Shown here one piece after another: positions 36,155 to 43,315 of a DNA stretch of 64,000 bases. The notes under the pieces are model-generated. The model had not been told where the DNA came from. It saw only the letters and a list, made by a program, of their open reading frames with translations, and did not search any database. Positions within the stretch are counted from its first letter, which is position 1. Every line of letters begins with the position of its first letter. The stretch spans positions 1-64,000 of the forward strand of contig NZ_JARGPK010000080.1 in NCBI RefSeq assembly GCF_029212575.1, written 5' to 3'. Both the position numbers and the translations under genes were made by a program. This stretch comes from Antarcticimicrobium sp. (GTDB lineage: Bacteria > Pseudomonadota > Alphaproteobacteria > Rhodobacterales > Rhodobacteraceae).

Positions 36155-37668
36155 TTGATCAGGCTTTCCCCCGTCATCTCGTCCGGTTTCGGCAGCCCCA
36201 TCAGCGCCAGCACGGTCGGCGCAAGGTCCGAAAGCCGCCCGTCGCGCAGCGTGGCCCCCTCCGGCCCGCCGACCAGCGCCACCGGCACCGGGTTCAGCGT
36301 GTGCGCGGTATGCGGCCCGCCGGTCTCGGGATCGACCATCTGTTCGCAATTGCCATGATCGGCGGTGACGATCATCGCGCCCCCCGCCGCCCCGAGCGCG
36401 GCAATCACCCGCCCCAGCCCGCGATCCACCGCCTCGCAGGCCGCGATCGCCGCGGCCAGATCGCCGGTATGACCGACCATGTCGGGGTTCGCATAATTCA
36501 CCACGATCAGATCGTAGCCCGCGCCGATCGCCGCGACCAGATGGTCGGTCACCTCCTCGGCCGACATCTCGGGCTTGAGATCATAGGTCGCAACATCGGG
36601 CGATTGCGCCATGTAGCGTTCCTCGCCTACCTCCGGCTCTTCCTTGCCGCCGTTGAGGAAGAAGGTGACATGGGGGTACTTCTCGGTCTCGGCCAGGCGG
36701 AACTGCCGCAACCCCTGTTTCGCCACCCAGGCGCCCAGCGTGTTGACGATCTCGCGCGACGGAAACACCGTCGTCATATAGGCGTTGTGGGCCTCGGAAT
36801 ATTCCACCATGCCCAGCATCCCGGCCAGCCCGGGCCGCGCCCCGGTGTCGAAGGCGTCGAAGCCCGGCTCACCGATGGCGCGCAGGATCTCGCGGGCGCG
36901 GTCGGCGCGGAAGTTCAGGCAGAACAGCCCGTCGCCGTCCTGCATGCCGGCATAGTCGCCGATCACCGTGGCGGTGATGAACTCGTCGGTCTCGCTCTGG
37001 TTATAGGCATGGGTCACCGCGTCATGGGCGCTGGCGACATGCTGCCCCTCGCCCCGGACCATCGCGGCATAGGCCTCCGACACCCGGCCCCAGCGGTTGT
37101 CGCGGTCCATCGCGAAATAGCGGCCGGTCACGGTGACGATACGCGCGCCCTCGGGCAGGTGCTCTTCCAGCTCGGCGAGATAGCCATAGGCCGATTTCGG
37201 CGCCACGTCGCGCCCGTCGGTCATCGCATGCAGCGCCACCGGCACGCCCGAGGCGGCGATGGTCCGCGCCGCCGCAGCGATATGGTTCAGATGCCCGTGT
37301 ACCCCGCCGTCCGAGACCAGCCCCATCAGATGCGCGGTGCCCCCGGTTTCCTTGAGCCGGGTGATGAACGCCAGCAGCGCCGGGATCTCGAAGAACGAGC
37401 CATCCTCGATCGCCAGGTCGATCTGGCCCAGGTCCATCGCCACCACCCGGCCGGCGCCGATATTGGTATGGCCCACCTCGGAGTTGCCCATCTGCCCGCT
37501 GGGCAGGCCCACGTCCGGCCCGTGGGTGATCAGCCTCGCATGCGGCCCCTTGTCCATGATGGCGTCGAAATTCGGCGTCTGCGCCAGATAGGGCGCGTTG
37601 GCCTCGGTCTCCTCCGACAGGCCCCAGCCATCGAGAATGCACAGGATCACGGGTTTGGGGGCGGTCAT
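36151..37668 (-). CDS. gpmI: 2,3-bisphosphoglycerate-independent phosphoglycerate mutase
   Basis: The 505-residue enzyme converts 3- to 2-phosphoglycerate through a phosphoserine. Visible: the N-terminal metal site LCILDGWGLSEE, the catalytic Ser63 in GNSEVGHTNIGAG, and the alkaline-phosphatase-type metal ligands in NYANPDMVGHTGD and VTADHGNCEQM. Length is typical. First gene of gpmI-envC-ctpA, a conserved alphaproteobacterial order; only 35 bases separate it from the dnaE2 stop upstream. Confidence 0.97.
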   Translation of the reverse strand: MTAPKPVILCILDGWGLSEETEANAPYLAQTPNFDAIMDKGPHARLITHGPDVGLPSGQMGNSEVGHTNIGAGRVVAMDLGQIDLAIEDGSFFEIPALLAFITRLKETGGTAHLMGLVSDGGVHGHLNHIAAAARTIAASGVPVALHAMTDGRDVAPKSAYGYLAELEEHLPEGARIVTVTGRYFAMDRDNRWGRVSEAYAAMVRGEGQHVASAHDAVTHAYNQSETDEFITATVIGDYAGMQDGDGLFCLNFRADRAREILRAIGEPGFDAFDTGARPGLAGMLGMVEYSEAHNAYMTTVFPSREIVNTLGAWVAKQGLRQFRLAETEKYPHVTFFLNGGKEEPEVGEERYMAQSPDVATYDLKPEMSAEEVTDHLVAAIGAGYDLIVVNYANPDMVGHTGDLAAAIAACEAVDRGLGRVIAALGAAGGAMIVTADHGNCEQMVDPETGGPHTAHTLNPVPVALVGGPEGATLRDGRLSDLAPTVLALMGLPKPDEMTGESLIK

Positions 37669-37703
37669 CGGCGGGCTCCGCTGCGGTTGTCATCCCGCGC
37701 CTT

Positions 37704-40700
37704 CTAACGCCTTGGGGCGGCGGGGTGAACCGGTTTCGATGCCGCGCCCTGCTTCTTCTCTTTGCAAGGGCTCGAATCCGGCGGGCTGCCGCGCCCACGC
37801 GCCTCCATCCCCGGCGTCAACCGGTGACGCAGCAGCGCCACGGGATGCGCGCGCAGGCTCAGCCGCAGGGCGACGTAATCCTCGACCACCTGCTCGCCCA
37901 GGGTCATCTGCGGCAGATGCGCGGCGGGCTCCTCGATCACCTCGCCGCCCAGATCCTGGGCAAACAGCGGCAGCGGCCGGTCGGCGGCCACCGCCTTGGC
38001 CGCCCAGAGCGCGGCGCGCCGGCTCAGCCCGCAACCGGCAAAGGCATCGGCCTCGGCCAGCCGCGCGATCACCGCCGGGCCCAGCCCGGCGCGGCGCCAC
38101 AGGTCGGCCACCTCGTGATAGCCGTTGCCGCGCGCCGCGGTCAGCCAGGCGGCGTCCTCCTCGCCCATCCCCTTGATCTGGCGGAACCCCAGCCGCAGCG
38201 CCAGCCCGCCGCGCCCGTCGGGTTCCATCACGTTGTCCCAGTAGCTGGCGTTGACGCAGACCGGGCGCACCTCGACCCCGTGGGCGCGGGCGTCGCGCAC
38301 GATCTGCGCCGGGGCATAGAACCCCATCGGCTGCGCATTCAGAAGCGCGCAGGCGAAGAGGCCGGGATGATGGCACTTGATCCAGGCGCTGGCATAGACC
38401 AGCAGCGCAAAGCTGGCCGCGTGGCTTTCGGGAAACCCATAACTCCCGAATCCCTCGATCTGCGAGAAACACCGCTCGGCAAAATCGCGGTCATAGCCGT
38501 TCCCGGCCATCCCGCGCAGGAACAATCCCCTGAATTCGCTGACGTTTCCGTGTTTCTTGAAGGTGGCGAGCGAGCGCCGCAGCCGGTCGGCCTGTTCCGG
38601 GCTGAACCCCGCGCCGACGATGGCGATCTGCATCGCCTGTTCCTGGAACAAGGGCACGCCCAGCGTCTTGCCCAGCACCGCGCCCAGCGCGTCGGAGGGG
38701 AAACTCACCTGCTCCTCGCCGTTCCGCCGCCGGATATAGGGGTGCACCATGTCGCCCTGGATCGGGCCGGGGCGGATGATCGCCACCTCGATCACCAGGT
38801 CGTAGAAGCTGCGCGGTTTCATCCTGGGCAGGAAATTCATCTGCGCCCGGCTCTCGACCTGGAACACGCCCACGGAATCGGCCCGGCACAGCATGTCGTA
38901 GACCTTCGGATCCTCGGGCGGCAGGGTGGCCAGCGTATACTCCGCGCCGTGATGCTGGCGCAGCAGATCGAACGCCTTGCGGATGCAGGTGAGCATGCCG
39001 AGGCTCAGCACATCGACCTTGAGGATGCCCAGCGCGTCGATGTCGTCCTTGTCCCAGCAGATCACCGTGCGCCCCTCCATGGTGGCGTTCTCGATCGGCA
39101 CCAGCTCGTCGAGCCGCCCCTCGGTGATGATGAACCCGCCCACATGTTGTGACAGGTGGCGGGGAAACCCCTCGATCTCGTGGACCAGCGCGAGGGTCTG
39201 GCGCAGCCGGCGGTCGGCGGGATCGAGCCCGATCTCGCGCAGCCGGTCTTCCTCCACGCCGCGCGACCCGCCCCAGCCCCAGAGCTGCGAGGACAGCGCG
39301 GCGACGGTATCTTCGCTCAGCCCCATGGCGCGGCCGACCTCGCGGATGGCGCGCTTGCCCCGGTAATGGATCACCGTGGCGCAAAGCCCGGCGCGGTGAC
39401 GACCGTAGCGTTGATAGATCCACTGGATCACCTCCTCGCGACGCTCGTGCTCGAAATCGACGTCGATGTCGGGCGGCTCGTCGCGCGCCTCGGAGACGAA
39501 GCGTTCGAACACCATGGTGCCGATCTCGGGGCTGACAGAGGTGACGCCGAGGCAATAGCAAACCACAGAATTTGCCGCCGACCCGCGCCCCTGACACAAG
39601 ATCTTGCGGGATCTGGCAAAGGCGACGATGTCGCGCACGGTCAGGAAATAGGGCTCGTAGCGCAGCTTGGCGATCAGGGTCAGCTCATGCTCGAGCATGT
39701 TGCGCACCCGCTCCGGCGCGCCGGCGGGATAGCGCCAGGCGAGGCCTGCGCGGGCGAGGCGGTCGAGGCGCTGGGTGGGGGTTTCGCTGTCTTCGGCCTC
39801 GCTGGGGTACTCGTAGCGCAGTTCGTCGAGCGAGAAGGTGAGGGTTTGGCTCAGCGCCCCGGCGCGATCCACCGCATCCTCATGCCCGGCGAAGAGGCGG
39901 CGCATCTCGCCCTCCGACCGCAACCGGCGTTCGCCGTTGGCCAGCGCGGCATGGCCCAGTTGCTCGACCCGGCGGCGCAGGCGGACGGCGGTGAGCACAT
40001 CGGCCAGACGGCGGCGGCGGCCGTGGTGAAACAGCGGCGCGGCACTGGCCAGCGTCGGCAGGTCGAGCCGGGCGGCCTGCGCCGCCAGCGCATCAAAGCG
40101 GGCCGCGTCGCGGCCGTCGTAGCGGGGGCTGAGCAGCAGGTGCATCCGGCCCCGGAAAGGGGCGCCGAGCCGGGGCAGGAACGGCGCCCATCCGGTCGCC
40201 TCGATCTGCCCGGAGGCTCCTTTTTCCCCATGTTTTTCAATTGGGTGAAGCAGAACCTGCAGCCCCCCTGAAAATTCAAGAAGGTCGCACAGAGACAGAT
40301 CGCAACCGCCCTTCTCGGCCCGCAAACGCCCGCGGGAGATCAGCCGGCAGAGGTTGGACCAACCGGCGCGGTTTTCGGGCAGGGCGGTGATCGGCGGGGC
40401 GTCGGAAAACACCAGCCGCGCCGCCGGGATCAGCCGCGGGACAAGGGTGATCGGGAACGAGGGCGGCGGCGGGATATGCGCGGGGCACGGCGGCCCGATG
40501 GGGGAATGGGCCGCGTCCCAGGCCCGCCGCTCGGCGACCAGCCGGGCAATCTCGCGCGCGGCGCTGTGGGCGCGGACGAGTCCGGCGACCGAGTTTTCGT
40601 CGGCGATGGCGATGGCGGGCAGGCCCAGCGCGGCGGCGCGCTGAACATACTCCTCGGGGTGGGAGGCCCCGGTGAGGAAGGTGAAATTTGAGGTGATCGA

Positions 40701-40715
40701 TAATTCTGCGTACAT
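37704..40715 (-). CDS. dnaE2: Error-prone DNA polymerase DnaE2/ImuC, apparently missing its C-terminal OB domain
   Basis: From the ATG at 40715 the protein has 1003 residues. The PHP domain starts MYAELSITSNFTFLTGASHPEE. The C-family polymerase core contains CQGRGSAANSVVCYCLG, PDIDVDFEHERREEVIQWIYQRYG, and VGVFQVESRAQMNFLPRMKP. The finger and HhH regions run through QADRLRRSLATFKKHG and NASYWDNVM. Family members are usually about 1030-1100 residues and end with an OB fold after the segment here reading ALLRHRLTPG. This protein instead runs about 35 residues of low-complexity tail that coincides with an intergenic repeat (37752-37782). A LexA box precedes it. Translesion synthesis normally needs ImuB; neither imuA nor imuB is adjacent. 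Confidence 0.9.
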   Translation of the reverse strand: MYAELSITSNFTFLTGASHPEEYVQRAAALGLPAIAIADENSVAGLVRAHSAAREIARLVAERRAWDAAHSPIGPPCPAHIPPPPSFPITLVPRLIPAARLVFSDAPPITALPENRAGWSNLCRLISRGRLRAEKGGCDLSLCDLLEFSGGLQVLLHPIEKHGEKGASGQIEATGWAPFLPRLGAPFRGRMHLLLSPRYDGRDAARFDALAAQAARLDLPTLASAAPLFHHGRRRRLADVLTAVRLRRRVEQLGHAALANGERRLRSEGEMRRLFAGHEDAVDRAGALSQTLTFSLDELRYEYPSEAEDSETPTQRLDRLARAGLAWRYPAGAPERVRNMLEHELTLIAKLRYEPYFLTVRDIVAFARSRKILCQGRGSAANSVVCYCLGVTSVSPEIGTMVFERFVSEARDEPPDIDVDFEHERREEVIQWIYQRYGRHRAGLCATVIHYRGKRAIREVGRAMGLSEDTVAALSSQLWGWGGSRGVEEDRLREIGLDPADRRLRQTLALVHEIEGFPRHLSQHVGGFIITEGRLDELVPIENATMEGRTVICWDKDDIDALGILKVDVLSLGMLTCIRKAFDLLRQHHGAEYTLATLPPEDPKVYDMLCRADSVGVFQVESRAQMNFLPRMKPRSFYDLVIEVAIIRPGPIQGDMVHPYIRRRNGEEQVSFPSDALGAVLGKTLGVPLFQEQAMQIAIVGAGFSPEQADRLRRSLATFKKHGNVSEFRGLFLRGMAGNGYDRDFAERCFSQIEGFGSYGFPESHAASFALLVYASAWIKCHHPGLFACALLNAQPMGFYAPAQIVRDARAHGVEVRPVCVNASYWDNVMEPDGRGGLALRLGFRQIKGMGEEDAAWLTAARGNGYHEVADLWRRAGLGPAVIARLAEADAFAGCGLSRRAALWAAKAVAADRPLPLFAQDLGGEVIEEPAAHLPQMTLGEQVVEDYVALRLSLRAHPVALLRHRLTPGMEARGRGSPPDSSPCKEKKQGAASKPVHPAAPRR
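37752..37782 (-). repeat. Intergenic-type repeat read as the 3' end of dnaE2
   Basis: On the minus strand this stretch reads CCGGATTCGAG...TTGCAAAGAGAAGAAG. It resembles the copy at 41263-41293 (CGGGATTTGAGTATTTGTG, then AACGAGAAGAAG), which lies in non-coding sequence. Here it is translated as part of the abnormal dnaE2 tail (SGGFEPLQREEAG in another frame). A weaker relative may lie near 5425-5455 before glcE. Confidence 0.5.
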
Positions 40716-40730
40716 GCGAGTCGGGAGTAT

Positions 40731-40745
40731 ATTCACCTTTTGTTC
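40731..40745. promoter_or_regulatory. Candidate LexA (SOS) box of dnaE2
   Basis: ATTC (40731-40734), seven bases, GTTC (40742-40745): one mismatch to the alphaproteobacterial LexA consensus GTTC-N7-GTTC. It lies 16 bases before the dnaE2 ATG. SOS control of dnaE2 is well established in this class. Confidence 0.65.
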
Positions 40746-40774
40746 TCATTTGGAGTCCCGAAGCGCGGGGCCGG

Positions 40775-40866
40775 ATCGGGGAGTTTACGAGCGGTTTTGT
40801 ACAGTCCGCACCCGGCCCGAGGCCCCCGGCTTCCGCCCATCGGGGAGTTTTCGGGCGATTTCGTAC
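40775..40866 (+). repeat. Two 28-bp imperfect direct repeats, 64 bp apart, upstream of dnaE2
   Basis: Copies at 40775-40802 and 40839-40866 share 24 of 28 positions, each beginning ATCGGGGAGTTT and ending TTTTGTAC or TTTCGTAC. The 64-base period corresponds to about six helical turns. They lie in the 323-base gap between the dnaE2 start and the zf-CHCC gene; the rest of the gap shows only the LexA box and GC-rich sequence. Confidence 0.65.
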
Positions 40867-41038
40867 GATTTGCGTTACCGCCACCGCCCGCGACCGGCAA
40901 CGCGCGCCGGGACAGGGCGGCGTTAACCGGGGCGCGGCAGGCTGGCCGATACGCACCGGCCCTTGCCCCCGCCCCGGGCTTGGCCCATAAACGCAGCCGA
41001 CCCGAACCGCCACGGCATCAAGAGGGAGCCGCACAGCC

Positions 41039-41218
41039 ATGACCATCGAGGCGCCGGAAACCAGGATCGTCGACAGCTACCGCATCGCCTGCGACGGCGG
41101 CGAGGGGGCGCTGGGCCACCCGCGCGTCTGGCTGCAGATCCCCGAGGACCTGGGCTGGGTCGAATGCCCCTATTGCGACTGCAAATACGTCCACAAGGAT
41201 TTCGAAGGAAAGGTCTGA
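41039..41218 (+). CDS. zf-CHCC zinc-finger protein (NDUFS6/YjhX-type small protein)
   Basis: This 59-residue protein starts with GGGAG about nine bases upstream of the ATG. It contains Cys18, His27, Cys43 and Cys46 (ACDG...GHPRVWLQI...[10 protein letters not shown]), exactly the C-x8-H-x15-C-x2-C of PF10276, the domain shared with the mitochondrial complex I subunit NDUFS6. In alphaproteobacteria the protein is associated with respiratory complex I, though it is often encoded away from the nuo operon, as here. Its short length makes it easy to miss. Confidence 0.88.
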   Translation: MTIEAPETRIVDSYRIACDGGEGALGHPRVWLQIPEDLGWVECPYCDCKYVHKDFEGKV

Positions 41219-41262
41219 GCCGGGCGCCCGGAGCGGCCGACCGCGCGCCCCGTGGGGGCGGG

Positions 41263-41293
41263 CGGGATTTGAGTATTTGTGAACGAGAAGAAG
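41263..41293 (+). repeat. Intergenic repeat downstream of the zf-CHCC gene
   Basis: CGGGATTTGAGTATTTGTG followed by AACGAGAAGAAG, 45 bases after the zf-CHCC stop. It matches the general form of a sequence I associate with 3' flanks in Roseobacter genomes, and is related to the stretch at 37752-37782. Confidence 0.5.
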
Positions 41294-41306
41294 CCGGGGG
41301 CGGCGC

Positions 41307-41558
41307 TCAGCCGCTGTTCATCCCGGCCAGCATGGCACCGAGCGCGACGATGTGGATCAGCATGATCGCCTTGTCGTTCCACAGCACACCGACCGTGAAC
41401 CAGCCCAGCAGGCCGACCAGGAACAGGTAGATGTTCCAGGGGGTCCAGCCGGCGGCGGTCGCGGTGTAGCCCATGATCTGGATGACCGAGGCGCCCCATT
41501 TCAGGGCGAAGGCAGCGCGGCCGGGCGCGGGCGTGGCCAGGGCGACATCAGACGGCAC
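41307..41558 (-). CDS. Small two-helix membrane protein (DUF6552-like)
   Basis: This 83-residue protein has two hydrophobic helices (about residues 22-53 interrupted by GWTPW, and 64-80: AIMLIHIVALGAMLAG). The YLFLVGLLGWFTVGVLWNDKAIMLIH core is a pattern I know from a small Rhodobacteraceae family (DUF6552). Its start lies 11 bases inside the 3' end of the upstream SDR gene, so the two are coupled. No function known. Confidence 0.7.
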   Translation of the reverse strand: MPSDVALATPAPGRAAFALKWGASVIQIMGYTATAAGWTPWNIYLFLVGLLGWFTVGVLWNDKAIMLIHIVALGAMLAGMNSG

Positions 41559-42252
41559 GGGTCAGCCCGCCGTCGATACGCAGGTTCTGTCCGGTCATGT
41601 AGCCGCCCTCGCCCGAGGCCAGCCAGGAGATCAGCGAGGAGACCTCGCCGGCGTGACCATAGCGACCAAGGGGAATACGTGCCTTGCGGTCCCCGGTCTC
41701 GGGCAGGCTGTCGATGAAGCCCGGCAGCACGTTGTTCATGCGGATGTTGTCCACGGCGTATTTGTCGGCGTAGAGTTTGGCAAAGGCCGCCAGGCCGGCG
41801 CGGAACACGCCGGAGGTGGGAAACAGCGGATCGGGCTCAAAAGCCGCGAAGGTCGAGATGTTGATGATCGCGCCACCGCCCTGGGCCTGCATGATCGGGG
41901 TGACCAGCCGGGTCGGGCGGATCACGTTCATCAGGTAGACCTCCATGCCCTGGTGCCAGTCCTCGTCCGGAATCTCCAGCACCGGGCCCTTGGGGCCGTG
42001 CCCGGCGGAGTTGACCAGAACGTCGACGCGCCCCCAACGCTGTTGCGCGCCCTCGACCAGGGCGGCGAGATCGTCGGGCGAGAGGTTCGAACCGGTCACG
42101 CCGAAGCCGCCAAGCTCGGCGCCCAGCGCCTCGCCCTTGCCGGAGGAGGAGAGCACGCCGAGTTTGAAGCCGTCGGCGGCCAGCCGGCGCGCCGCATCGG
42201 CGCCCATGCCGCTGCCGCCTGCGGTCACGAGAGCTACCTTTTCTACAGTCAT
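41548..42252 (-). CDS. SDR-fold protein lacking the canonical catalytic Tyr and Lys
   Basis: From the ATG at 42252 this 234-residue protein has the classical short-chain dehydrogenase Rossmann site (VTAGGSGMGADAARRL, residues 9-24), the NSAG motif (81-84) and Ser133. Where YxxxK is expected, the sequence is TSGVFR (146-151), so the Tyr is Ser147 and the Lys is Arg151. The rest of the fold (NNVLPGFIDS, GYMTGQNLRIDGG) is intact. It may bind NAD(P) without classical SDR chemistry, or belong to the subgroup with a different active site. Divergent from a LysR gene that probably regulates it. Confidence 0.85.
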   Translation of the reverse strand: MTVEKVALVTAGGSGMGADAARRLAADGFKLGVLSSSGKGEALGAELGGFGVTGSNLSPDDLAALVEGAQQRWGRVDVLVNSAGHGPKGPVLEIPDEDWHQGMEVYLMNVIRPTRLVTPIMQAQGGGAIINISTFAAFEPDPLFPTSGVFRAGLAAFAKLYADKYAVDNIRMNNVLPGFIDSLPETGDRKARIPLGRYGHAGEVSSLISWLASGEGGYMTGQNLRIDGGLTRAV

Positions 42253-42351
42253 TCCGATCTCCGATCCTGATTTCAGGGTCTGTATACATGGAATCGGGCG
42301 GCCTATCGCACCAGAATTGATTTCCCGTGGATGTAGAAATACTATCACCTC

Positions 42352-43227
42352 ATGAGTTCGCTTCCGCCCCTCAATGCGTTGCGCGCCTTTGACGCCGCCG
42401 GCCGCCACCTGAATTTCCGCATCGCGGCGGAAGAATTGGGGGTGACGCAGGGCGCGGTGGCCCAGCAGGTGCGCCTGCTGGAGGATCATCTGGCGGTGCC
42501 GCTGTTCGAGCGGCTGCCGAAGGGGCTGGCCTTTACCGCCGCCGGGCGCGGGTTTCACGGGCGGGTGGCCTCGGCCTTTGCCGAATTGCGCGAGGCCACC
42601 CGCAGCCTGCGGCCGGAGGCGGGAAAGGTGCTGATCAGCGTCACGCCGACCTTTGCCGCCAAGTGGCTGATCCCGAACCTGCCCGCCTTTTCGGAGTGCC
42701 ACCCCGACATTGACCTGCGCATCCTGGCGACCGAGCGGGTGTCGAGCTTTCACGGTGACGGGGTCGACCTGGCCATCCGGCAGGGCGCGCCGCCGTTCGG
42801 GGCCGCCGTGGAGGCGCGGCTGCTGTTCGCGCATGAGCTTGTCGCGGTGGCCGCGCCGACGCTGGTGGGGGGGCAGCAATTGCCGCTGGCGCCCGGGGCC
42901 TTGGCGCGGATGCCGAAACTGCACGACGCGCATGATGCCTGGCCCGCGTTCCTGGCGCGGCTCGGGGTGCGGGACGGCGGCACCCGGGGGCTGCGGCTGA
43001 GCCAGACCGCGCTGGCGATCGATGCCGCGATCTCGGGACAGGGGGTTGCGCTGGTCGGCCGGGTTCTGGCCGCGCGCGACATCGCCGCCGGTCACCTTGT
43101 CCAGGTCTGCGAGACGCGGCTGACCGGGCGGACGGGCTTTTTCCTGCTGGCCCTGAAGGGGAACCGCAACCGCGACGCGGACCGGGTCGCGGACTGGCTG
43201 CTGTCGGCGACCGGGGCGGAGCGCTGA
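42352..43227 (+). CDS. LysR-family regulator (GcvA-like)
   Basis: This 291-residue protein has an N-terminal helix-turn-helix with the GcvA-type beginning LPPLNALRAFDAAGRHLNFRIAAEELGVTQGAVAQQVRLLE. The effector domain starts near residue 85 (KVLISVTPTFAAKWLIPNLPAF), with the GcvA/AmpR-like VDLAIRQG motif. It is divergent from the SDR-fold gene with 99 bases between starts and most likely controls it. Confidence 0.93.
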   Translation: MSSLPPLNALRAFDAAGRHLNFRIAAEELGVTQGAVAQQVRLLEDHLAVPLFERLPKGLAFTAAGRGFHGRVASAFAELREATRSLRPEAGKVLISVTPTFAAKWLIPNLPAFSECHPDIDLRILATERVSSFHGDGVDLAIRQGAPPFGAAVEARLLFAHELVAVAAPTLVGGQQLPLAPGALARMPKLHDAHDAWPAFLARLGVRDGGTRGLRLSQTALAIDAAISGQGVALVGRVLAARDIAAGHLVQVCETRLTGRTGFFLLALKGNRNRDADRVADWLLSATGAER

Positions 43228-43315
43228 TCCCGGGACATCGCCCCATTCCCCACTGGCCCCCGTGCCGCGTGCGTGGCATTACGGGCGGGCATCACCGGCA
43301 AGGGGGACGAGGGCA

